Assembly (NCBI GenBank): GCA_014607495.2
Contig: CP053160.1
Coordinates: 4,898,001-4,962,000 of the forward strand
Direction of reading: 5' to 3'
DNA: 64,000 nucleotides
From: Carposina sasakii
Taxonomy: Eukaryota; Arthropoda; Insecta; Lepidoptera; Carposinidae
Under the pieces are notes generated by a model. It was not told where the DNA came from, searched no databases, and saw only the letters and a program-made list of their open reading frames with translations. Shown here piece after piece: positions 54,978 through 64,000 of the stretch. Within the stretch, counting starts at the first letter, position 1. Each line of letters opens with the position of its first letter. The translations under genes and the position numbers were made by a program.

Positions 54978-55156
54978 TCATCCATCATAAATTTAGAAAT
55001 TTACTAAAGACAATGGCTGTATGGGCTTAGTTTTCCTTGCCTTTCCTTCGGAGTAAACTAAACAACAAAAAAAAACAAATTTAAAATGGCACTATGGCCG
55101 TATGGGCTTAGTTCCCCTTGCCTTTCCTTCGGGATAAACTAAACAAAAAAAAAAAA
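54978..55156 (+). repeat. Two 3' tails of SINE-like family X
   Basis: 54978-55075 and 55091-55156 each end TTTCCTTCGG(G/A) TAAACTAAAC plus poly(A). The second tail ends six bases before the METTL16 start codon at 55163. Confidence 0.7.
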
Positions 55157-55162
55157 ATTAAA

Positions 55163-58100
55163 ATGGCACTAAATATGTATATGCATCCGCGAAACATTTA
55201 TAAAAAGCCCCCAGACTATTCTACATTAGCAAAAAAGTATAACGAATTTTCTAATATAATTAAAGTGGTATGTACGTAAAATTTAAATAATATCCTAGGT
55301 TACATTCATTACTACTGTTTTTAATCATTGTTGTAATTTTAATATTTCTTCCAGGATGTAGCTGGTAAAATTACTATTGATTATAAGGACCCACATTCAC
55401 TTCGAATATTAACAAAATGTTTATTGATGTCTGATTTTAATCTTCAAATTGATATTCCTGAAGATAGGTTAGTGCCGACACTTCCATTGAGGTTAAACTA
55501 TATTTTATGGCTAGAAGATCTGCTCCAATCTATTAATGAATCTTCCGATGTAAAAGGAATCGATATAGGTAAGATATATATTGCTTTTGTACCTAAGTAT
55601 TTGTGTGCTCTGCCTAAAATTTATTACATAGATGGTAATAAATTATAGATGAAACTAAAAACAATACATAATGTATTTATCCAGACAATTTTTATAGGTT
55701 GAGTATATTTCAGATGTAGCTCAGGCTGTCTGGAAGAATCTTCAAAATAGCTCACATTTAACTAGGTCAATAGAGCACTTAGATATTCAATCAAAAAGGT
55801 GTCCAGACGGCTTGAAAAACCACTTTTCACTGGTCTCTCAATCTCGGTACCGGAAGTGATTTAGACGACTTTTTGCATATCAACGGGCGTCATATAAATT
55901 TGTGACAGGCATCAAGCTAAAAGTTTTGTGATACGTGCAGCGGTTTAGTAGAAGCATGCAAAAAACAGTGTCCATCCTGCTTGAATTTACATATAAAACT
56001 TCTGGCTTGACACTTCTGAAACTCAATAATGGGAGCGTTTTCGAATATGGTTCCTCTACTATCATTTTGTGACGGTAATAATGTTTGATTTATGGTGTCA
56101 CATGTAAGGGTTTACGAGAAATCAATAAAAACGTAATGTCCTGCCCTGTCCAGCCAGAATGCGTTCAGGCTGGCTGGACACATGTATCTCCGCTACTTGA
56201 TGGTCTACAGGCTTCGCAATATATCAAATTTTTGAGAGGGGAGCGATAATGATAACCTGAATTTGTGACGGAGAAACTTTGCATAGTTTTAGAAATATTG
56301 ATCATTTAAGTTTTCCCATACAAACACTGCAGTAGGGCAACCACTTCGATCAAATATAATGGTAGATACACAATATATGCACAAAAAGTGGCACTGCCAA
56401 AAAAAGTCAGTCACAATAAGCCTTGCTAGCATTAAAATGTCTCGCGATGCCAAAGTATGCAGTGAAAAACTATAAAAACTACATTAAAAATGAAAAAAAA
56501 AAAGATAGATGTTATATTTTCAGTAAGTACTGTTTTGTTATCAATATTGATAATAATCTGTTCATGGAAACATGTCTTTTTTCCTGATTACTGAATATTT
56601 TATATCAATTACAAATACTTCGCAACTATCCCTTTCGCACACCGGTGAGCTTCGTGTAAGTGAAAAAGACACCGAACTTACATAGATAGAACAAAGTTGG
56701 TATGGAAGATGTGGAGACGTCATGGTTTTGACATCCGATTTATAGTACATGCTAGCAAAATCGGAAGCCAGGAACTGGATAAAATTTAACTTGCACGTTT
56801 TGATTACAGACAACGGGAAATGTCAGACTAAATAAAAGCTTGTAAAAAGCTTAATATTTTTATGCATAAGTATATACTATATATATATTTGTTATACCTA
56901 AGAATTTTGTGTTATTTCGTATATTTTAACCTAGGCTCATTCCATAAATTTGTTCAATTTCCTGGTCTAAACATGGGAATAAAATTACTAAAATTTCATG
57001 GTGTATAAAAAATATTTATATGCGATTGCGACTCCATTGTTCCTATGTTCCTAGCGGCAGCGATAAGGTAAGCGCGAAACAAAAGTAACAAGTCGAGTAT
57101 TAATTCTTACAATTAATACTTTAATTAAATAGCATTAGAGTTATTTTTCTTGATAAATATTTTTAGTTGTGTTTGGTAATAAACTGAACTGTGTGATTGG
57201 TTTATTGCTTTTACTCAAATGGCTATATGTCAGAATCAGGTGCAAATGTGTTACAACTTTATTACCTACTAAGATATAAGGTTTAACTTAACATACTTAT
57301 GACCCAACTTAAGTCTTTCTAATTATAAGCAACTCCAACACTTTAGATCTCTATAAGTACCAATAAAGTGTTGATGCGGCGCCTGATAGGTAGGTGGACT
57401 AGCGGCTACAGCAATTAAATAAAACGTAAATAATACTTGGAAACATTATGTTTACTTGTATATCAGAGAATATCAAACATAATGACACCGCACATCAAAG
57501 TAAAAGAACATAATATAAATTCAAATGCAGTGCATCATAGATAAGTATAAGTGGACAGCATCACGACCTTCCAACACCTTCTCCTGATGTTCACTCATGT
57601 TGCCGAGACACTTTTCTATACATGCATTAATCTTGCACAGTGTCTTTCAAACTTTACTTTTGACAATGGTTTTGTCATTACTAACTGAATTTCTGTGGGA
57701 CAGTAGCTAATATTTATCAATCCATGCACGAAGTGTTCATGTATAAAATGGTACCGCACGTCTATGTGCTTCGACCTTTTGTTGAAGGATCCAGACTTCA
57801 CAAGTTGAATCGAACTTTGATTATCAACATGCAAATTTATTTTTAAGTCCAAACCAGTTATTTCTTGTAATAGAGATTTGAGATACAGTGCCTCTTTGCA
57901 GCAGTCTGCTGCGGCTATATACTCGGCTTCAGTCGACGATAGCGCTACTATAGGCTGCCTCTTGGATGCCCATGATATTGGTCCATCGGCTATCATTAGC
58001 ACGGAGCCAGAAGTCGCGTCAATGGGTCTCCAGCATAATCCGAGTCGCTGTAAGCATCGATGTTCTCTATCGGTTTGTTTCGTTTGAACAAAATGCCTTT

Positions 58101-61100
58101 CTCTTTGGTTCCCACTAAATATTTGAATATTTTCTTGACTTTTATGAAGTCTTCTCTAGTAGGGTTTTCGACCTTCCTGCTAACTAGATTTACCGCTTGT
58201 GCGATGTCTGGTCTGGTTCTGGTAGACAGGTACAATAAACTTCCCACTGCTTCCCTATAGGGATATTTAAACATGGTCACGCAACGACTTAACTCATAAT
58301 CTTTGGTCCATGCTGGTGGTCTCCCATCTCTTTGTAGTCTTCCACTTGAGGGAGATGGTTCATCCACAGGATCTTGACTAGAGCTGGAATAAAGGGGGTT
58401 AGATTGCTGAAAAGGTAAGTTCTCATTAATTTTGTTTCTTTTTTCTGGAATTTCAATTTCAATTTGTTCTGTTTCAGGTTCTGCAGTAAGATCTTCGTGT
58501 TTCTCAGTAGGAGTACCGCCATAATGCATCTTTTCGATTACTTTTATATCTCTGCTGATAACAACATCATTCCTTTCGGGTATATAGATTCTAAAACCTT
58601 TTGTATATTCCGCATATCCCAAGAATACTCCTTCTGTGGCTTTGGTTGTGAATTTTCCTCTTCGATTTTTGTTCATCACAAACGCTCTATTTCCGAATAC
58701 GTGTAAGTGGTTTCCTGATGGTGTTCGTTGTACCCATTTCTCATATGGGGAATTGCCCTTGAGAGCTCTTGCTGGGCTTCTATTTATCAAATAGTTTGCA
58801 GTGTTTACTGCTTCTGTCCAAATTTTTTCCGGGATATTGGCATCTAGCATCAGACATCTGGCTTTATCCATCAGCGACCGATTTTTCCTTTCACTCATGC
58901 CATTTTGTTGTGGGGTATAAGGTGCAGATAGTCTTCGGATTATACCGTTATCTTTGAGGAATTTGTCAAACGCTTTAGACTTGTATTCGCCTCCATTATC
59001 AGATTGTTGATTTTGAATTTTCTTCTTATGAAACAGTTCAACATAGTTTCTATATTCCTTGAATTTATCGATTACTTCGCTCTTTTCTTTTAAGAAATAT
59101 ACACAGCAGTATCTTGTATAATCGTCAATAAATGTTACGAAATACTTTGATCCGGCCATTGATTCTTCTTAAATGGGCCACACACGTCACTGTGAATTAT
59201 CTAGAGTACTTCGGTAGAGATTATTTGTCCATGGCTTTGAAATGGTAGAGTGGAAAATTTTCCTTTGATACAAGTCTCACAGGTACCCAAAGTTTTTTCT
59301 TTAAAGTCGAGTCCTCGCATCATTTTAATTTTAACCATTTCTTTTAGGTCTCTTTCATTGACGTGACCTAATTTCTTGTGCCATTTCATAATTTTGCTTT
59401 CATCACTAGGCGTGAAGTTTGCTGTCTCTTCCGGTTTATCAAATTCAAGATAGTATAATCCATTTCTTCTGTTAGCTTTTAATACAGTTTTTCCGCCTTT
59501 TGTGACACTGGCTTGTTCCTTTTCAAATAGAACTTTATAGCCATGATCCGTAGTTTTGCTTGCAGAAATTAGATTATTCGACAAATCAGGTACATATAAT
59601 CCTTTGAGTCGATCCTTTGTATAAAGTTCGGCTTTTCCTTTCCCTTTAACTAGTTTTTCTGAAGCTAGCTTTAGAGTGTCAGTCGCGGGGATTAAGTTAT
59701 GGAGTATACTTTTATCACCCGTCATATGTGACGTACAGCCACTGTCAAGACACCATAAATTGCCTTTACATTTCGACATGCCTGTTAAACAGATGTTATA
59801 TGTCTTTTCTTGATCTTTAGTTTTATTGAGATTATTGAATTTCTTCTTTGACCAACAAGCTTCTGTGGAATGCCATTTCTTATTGCAATTCTTGCAAAAT
59901 TGTACCTTTTTCTTCGTCTTTGTGTAGAATGCTTGTGACATCTGAGGTTCACTCGCTTCGGTTTGCCTTCTTGCTTCGTATTCTTCTACGATTTTTACTT
60001 TTAAATTGTCAGGACTTGGCAGAACATCTCTTGACTCAATTGCCGTTCGGAAGCTATCGAAATTTGTAGGTAAACTGTACAACATCATTATGCTTAATAA
60101 CTCTGGATGAATTTTGACATCCATGTCTTCTAATTTACCTACTACATCCATAAAACTACTGAGATGGTCTCTCACATCTTCTTGTGGAGTCATTTTCTTC
60201 AATACTAGTTGCTTTAATAACGTAGCCTTTCTTGCCGGCCCTGAACTTTGATGTACAGACTTTAGTTTGTCCCATACCTCCTTGGATGTATTACATCCTT
60301 TAATTTGTTTAAGTTCTGGTGGAGATATGAGTAAAAGTAGCTCTGACCTTGCCTTTAAGTCTTCCTTTAGGAACGCACTCTTTTCTTCGGCAGTCGCAGT
60401 TGCCGCTAACGTTTTTTCACCACTAGCGTATTCCCACAAATCGTTTCTTATGAGATTCGCCTGTGCTTGTAAGCACCAGGTATCGTAATTTGATTTTGTC
60501 AACGGTTCTATGCTTCTGATACTCGAGCTCATTTTAAACTCATTTACTTACTATTTTAAATATGCTTCTTCCATTTGCCTCTAGATATTCATCCAACCAC
60601 GCTCTGCTACCACTGATAGGTAGGTGGACTAGCGGCTACAGTAATTAAATAAAACGTAAATAATACTTGGAAACATTGTGTTTACTTGTATATCAGAGAA
60701 TATCAAACATAATGACACCGCACATCAAAGTAAAAGAACATAATATAAATTCAAATGCAGTGCATCATAGATAAGTATAAGTGGACAGCATCACGACCTT
60801 CCAACAGCGCCATCGTTTATGCTTGATTTAGTATGAGACTGTGCATCTACCATTATATTTGATCGAAGGGTAACCAATATTGTATGATTTTTAGGACCAA
60901 GTATATTTTAAGGTGTTTTTTTTTTAATGGGCGAAAATCCGTGTATTGGTGATACCTACTAATACGTTCAACTGTAGGAAGGTATTTAAAATGATTGAAG
61001 ACAAAAGTGTAGACGTGGTGAAGGGGGTGGGTAATTTTTTATTGTTATTGATTACTAGCGGACGCCCGCGACTTCAAGTACAAATTTATCGGTCACTTGT

Positions 61101-63843
61101 TTATACACACAAAGCAAGTCTTATCATCATGGCCGTATGAAGTTGCAGCGTAAGCTTTTTTTTTAATTAGTTTACCCCGAAGGAAAGGCAAGGGAAACTT
61201 TGTCCATACAGCCATTTTCCTATGTAAAATGATTAGGTACTGAATTCGTGATTGATGATAATAATGATTGGAAACTTCGAGAAAATTCTCGAAAACGGAT
61301 CCAATGTTCTGTTGCTATCAAAAGAAACAATAAAAGAACTTGCATGGGCCCATGAAGAAATCTGAAAATTGAAAATATGAAAATTGCAAGCAAATTCAAA
61401 CACTCCCTTCCAGCTTTTGCCGAATTCGAACACGTCCTTTTGATTCAAAGTATCGTTTAGTGCACATGCGCTGCCGCAGACCAAGTATAACAAAATTGCG
61501 AGGTTTTTCTAATATTCTTGAGGAATTTACCGACGTTTCCATTCATCATCATCATTATCATCGATCATAAATTCAGAAATCATTTACTAAAGACAATGGC
61601 TGTATGGGCTTATATCTCACTGGTTTTTATGCAATAAAAGTTAGATTTTTTTTCACCGCACTGTGTCTTGTTCAACCCTGACGATGGCAGAATCGTCGAT
61701 AGTCGACGGAGCTATTTATATTTTAAAAAGTTGAATTTAAAAATAAATTCAGTAGAATATAATTTATTTCAATCAAACTGGAATCAATGTGCCTATTTAG
61801 ATACTGGAATGGGATCTTATCCCAATTTTTCGGTTATCCGAATTACCGGCTTGAATGCCCTATTGTGGCCACTACCAGCCGATTAGTCGATTAAAAACAA
61901 ATCCTTTATTTCTATAAAATTATGGTCACCTCGCAATATTAATGGATGTTTGTATGGGAAAACTTAAATGAGGAATATTTGTAAAACTACGCAAAGTTTC
62001 TCCGTCACAAATTCAAGTTATCATTATCGCTCCCGTCACAAAAATTTGAAATATTGCGAAGCCCGTAGACCATCAGGTAGCGGAGATACATATCGCACCT
62101 TCGGTAGAACAAGGGCACAATGGTCATAAATTGCAATACGCAATTGTGCCCTTGTTCTACCGAAGGTGCGATATGTCCAGCCAGCCTGAACGCATTCTGG
62201 CTGGACAGGGTAGGACATTAAGTTTTTATTGATTTCTCGTAAGCCCTTACATGTGACGCCATAAATCAAACGTTATTACCGTCACTTAATGTTAGTAGAG
62301 GAACCATATTCTAAAACGCCCTCGTTATTGAGTTTCAGAAGTGTCCAGCCAGAAGTTCTATACGTAAATTCAAGCCGGCTGGACACTGTTTTTTGCATTT
62401 TTCTACTAAACCGCTGCACGTATCACAAAACTTTTAGCTCGATGCCTGTCACAAATTTATGTGACGCCCGTTGATATGCAAAAAGTCGTCTAAATCACTT
62501 CCGTTACCGAGATTGAGAGACCAGCGAAAAGTGGTTTTTCAAGCCGTCTGGACACCTTTTTGATCGAATATCTAAGATTCTGTAGCGTCACAAATTCTGA
62601 AATAAGGGCGTTTAGCCGTCACATAAAGTGCTCTATTGACCTAGTTAAATGTGTTAAATTTATTTCAGGTCAATTCAATTAAATTTTAGTTAATGGCCAC
62701 TATTGTGTCGGGCACAATGATTCCGCATATTTTAGGTCTGTACACAGAATCAACTAATACTGCCCAACACATGTTTCAAAATTCTGCCTTTAGAAATTGG
62801 ATCATTATGCTGCCAAGTTCTGATCATTTTTATAAATGTCCACTACAATTTGGAACCTCTATATTTTTATACAGGGTGTAACAAAAAGGGTATGTTAAGC
62901 GAAAAGCTACGTAAATAGCCCACTGTCGAGAACCTATCCACAAAATTTGAGACTCGAAATCACATGTTTATTTTTCAAGATTGTATAAAAATTCCTGAGA
63001 TATTTAAAAATTCTCCATACTATCCGGAAAAATAAACATGTGATTTCGAGTCTCAAATTTTGTGAATAGGTTCTTTACATTTTCTTTACATTGGGCTATT
63101 TACGTAGCTTCTCGCTTAACATACCCTTTTTGTTACATCCTGTATATCTGGACGTCTAGGACAGTGCTGTAAATAGTGTGCTGCCTTTGATGCCTAGGCA
63201 CCAATCATAGACACTAGGGAGCCCAAGGATGGTCAGAGCATGCACTAAATAGGGTGCAGTTATAGAAGCTCGCACAGCGCAGGGAATATTTACTGCAGTC
63301 TCAAAATCGAGTAAAGTTCTGAACCTGTAATGTGAAATAGACTCACTACCTCCAGTTCAAGCTTTTTATTTCTCTAGGTACAGGAGCATGTGCCATTTAT
63401 CCGCTTCTTGCTGCTGTGAAAAACAAATGGAAAATGACTGGAACAGAAACTGATGAAAAGAGTTTTCTAAAAGCTACCCAAAATGTTGAAGCAAATAGTC
63501 TGCAAAAATTGATTACATGTAAGCTATGATAAATCTAGGATAGACTTTTAAGTTTATTTTTTTCTTTTGGTACCTACATTAAGTTAAATGGTTTTTCAAG
63601 AAAATATTTACTTATAGCAGGAGTGTTTATTTTCAATGTCTAATTACGCCATATGTTTTAAAAGATATAATTTTAATTTAAGTAATTATAAAATATTTAA
63701 ATTTCAGTGAAAAAATGCACTGGGAAAACACTGATATTACACATCTTTGATGATGAAAATGAAAACAAATTCAATTTTTGTATGTGCAACCCACCATTCT
63801 ACAGTAATGTTCAAGAGTTGTACGAATCTCGCAGCCCAGCACG
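55163..63843 (+). CDS. METTL16: METTL16 RNA N6-adenosine methyltransferase, 5' part
   Basis: Four exons seen: 55163-55267, 55355-55568, 63379-63519, 63708-63843; 198 codons in frame, continuing past the window. METTL16 methylates adenosine in U6 snRNA and in hairpins of SAM synthetase mRNA. Matches to the family: start MALNMYMHPRNIYKKPPDY, LRILTKCLLMSDF, IPEDRLVPTLPLRLNYILWL, the SAM-binding turn KGIDIGTGACAIYPLL (split by intron 2), and the catalytic CMCNPPFYSN (NPPF). The last donor seen is GTATGA. Intron 2 (55569-63378, 7.8 kb) carries a foldback-like element and a Copia element. The C-terminal vertebrate-conserved region lies outside the window. Confidence 0.93.
57616..59159 (-). pseudogene. 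Copia integrase with deleted RT, plus RNase H
   Basis: A +1 shift near 59170 leads into integrase with the DDE residues in FIDDYTRY, SDNGGEY and NGMSERKNRS, then WTEAVNTANYLINRSP and the C-terminal GYAEYTKGFRIY region. After DYELSRCVTMF the frame jumps straight to PYREAVGSLLYLSTRTRPDI, the segment that normally follows the RT palm; the YVDD region is absent, an in-frame loss of roughly 300 codons. A further one-base shift near 58010 separates the RNase H (STEAEYIAAADCCKEA, KHIDVRYHFI). Confidence 0.85.
59201..60532 (-). pseudogene. Copia Gag-protease-GAG_pre-integ ORF
   Basis: 443 aa. Gag (UBN2-like) from MSSSIRSIEPLTKSNYDTWC, zinc knuckle CKNCNKKWHSTEAC (CX2CX4HX4C), protease active site LDSGCTSHMTG, and the pre-integrase zinc motif (KWHKKLGH ... 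CETCIKGK). It stops at a TAG in what should be the linker to integrase (IIHSDVCGPF continues after the stop in the same frame), so an inactivating stop rather than a natural end. Confidence 0.85.
61150..61440 (-). repeat. SINE-like family X, diverged copy
   Basis: Poly(T), then CCCCGAAGGAAAGGCAAGGG, with many changes and deletions up to CAGCTTTTGCCGAATTC. A Helitron 3' end (CTAGCGGACGCCCGCGAC) precedes it at about 61055. Confidence 0.6.
61505..61612 (+). repeat. SINE-like family X, short piece
   Basis: TTCTTGAGGAATTTACCGAC to AATGGCTGTATGGGCTTA, opposite orientation to the previous copy. Confidence 0.6.
62092..62172. repeat. Perfect 30-bp-stem palindrome inserted in the right foldback arm
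   Basis: ATCGCACCTTCGGTAGAACA and ten more bases are exactly mirrored after a 21-base loop. The left arm of the parent element lacks it, so it is an 81-bp insertion. Confidence 0.8.
62870..63144. mobile_element. TA-type MITE, 275 bp
   Basis: Ends TACAGGGTGTAACAAAAAGG and its mirror CTTTTTGTTACATCCTGTA; arms of about 110 bp share ATTTGAGACTCGAAATCACA. It lies 235 bp before METTL16 exon 3. A decayed relative is at 15440-15530. Confidence 0.8.
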
Positions 63844-64000
63844 GTATGAATAAAGTATAATAATGGAAAATAAATATTTTGCAATTGTACGAGTTTGTAA
63901 GGCCTGTACACTTAATATTTGTTGACTTGTTGTTGGTAGTAGTAATTGAAAGGACGTTTAAGTAAAAACGTTATATATTTAGTTATAGTTACAACTTATA
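63844..64000 (+). other. METTL16 intron 4, partial
   Basis: Intron start after exon 4; nothing else recognised before the window ends. Confidence 0.5.

Larger units (their letters stand above)
57384..60806 (-). mobile_element. Copia-type LTR retrotransposon, RT-deleted
   Basis: LTRs of 193 bp at 57384-57576 and 60614-60806 (TG...CA), differing at two positions that I see; 5-bp target duplication GCGCC (57379-57383, 60807-60811). Primer-binding site TGGTAGCAGAGC (60601-60612, minus) matches the 3' end of initiator tRNA-Met; purine tract AGGAGAAGG abuts the 3' LTR. Gene order gag-protease-integrase-RNase H is Copia-like, but the reverse-transcriptase core is missing. Total 3,423 bp against about 5 kb for intact elements. 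Confidence 0.93.
55753..62653. mobile_element. Foldback-like element with 570-700 bp inverted arms
   Basis: Left arm 55753-56325 begins CACATTTAACTAGGTCAATA; right arm 61948-62653 is its diverged mirror, ending GACCTAGTTAAATGTG. Shared arm words include GGCTGGACA, GTGACGGTAATAA and ATTTGTGAC. The 5.6-kb middle contains a second inverted pair (ATCAAATATAATGGTAGAT at about 56350 and its mirror at 60850), a Copia element and SINE fragments. No coding region of its own recognised. Confidence 0.7.

Noticed and set aside
57616..60532. An endogenous retrovirus
   Set aside because: Integrase lies before the RNase H/RT part, there is no envelope gene, and Gag/protease motifs are those of Copia retrotransposons.
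62693..62881. A coding exon starting MATIVSGTM before METTL16 exon 3
   Set aside because: No family match, no donor in phase with METTL16, and it runs into a MITE.
1..64000. CRISPR arrays, operons, prophage or other prokaryotic systems
   Set aside because: Spliced genes, poly(A) signals and eukaryotic transposons throughout; the direct repeats seen are tandem or dispersed eukaryotic repeats.

Overview
The window looks like a repeat-rich insect nuclear genome, most likely a moth or butterfly (Lepidoptera). The genes have many short exons with GT-AG introns, the protein-coding genes match conserved animal families, and the introns and intergenic DNA hold lepidopteran-style Helitrons (5' TC, 3' CTAG with a short hairpin), tRNA-derived SINEs, RTE-like LINE tails, hAT, PIF/Harbinger and mariner-type MITEs and a Copia element. 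All identifications are from reading the sequence; no database search was possible.

Layout. (1) 1215-16455, + strand: a secreted single-domain M14 metallocarboxypeptidase of the CPM/CPE type, ten exons, with two alternative last exons. A complete intronless extracellular Cu/Zn superoxide dismutase sits antisense in its intron 7 (11158-11772). (2) 17264-27225, - strand: replication factor C subunit 5 (clamp loader), eight exons, ending tail-to-tail with the carboxypeptidase. A complete RAB28-like small GTPase (22313-25875, - strand, four exons) lies inside RFC5 intron 4. (3) 27.3-35.0 kb: a repeat block with tandem repeats and a multi-layer nest: a SINE interrupted by a Harbinger-type MITE, itself holding a CXC-domain element and a mariner/Tc1-superfamily element with about 630-bp inverted repeats. 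(4) 35066-43683, - strand: CMTR1, the mRNA cap-1 2'-O-methyltransferase, 14 coding exons. (5) 43.7-50.2 kb: intergenic repeats. (6) 50238-52384, - strand: ALYREF/REF mRNA export adaptor, four exons. (7) 52.4-55.1 kb: head-to-head spacer between ALYREF and METTL16, almost wholly built from stacked transposons. (8) 55163 to the window end, + strand: 5' part of METTL16 (RNA m6A methyltransferase); its 7.8-kb intron 2 holds a 6.9-kb inverted-repeat element with an RT-deleted Copia retrotransposon inside.

For five multi-exon genes (carboxypeptidase, RFC5, RAB28, CMTR1, ALYREF) I assembled exons at splice sites so that the whole reading frame closes (472, 333, 232, 897 and 259 aa). Three of the genes act on mRNA (cap methylation, export, m6A), but nothing in the sequence shows that this is more than chance neighbourhood.

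The most unusual signal is a family of ultra-short insertions: a 17-22 bp sequence built on CAGGGATTTGGTATCTC occurs six times on both strands in unrelated contexts, and four copies are flanked by 6-8 bp direct duplications. It looks like a lone hAT-type terminal repeat that behaves as an insertion unit.
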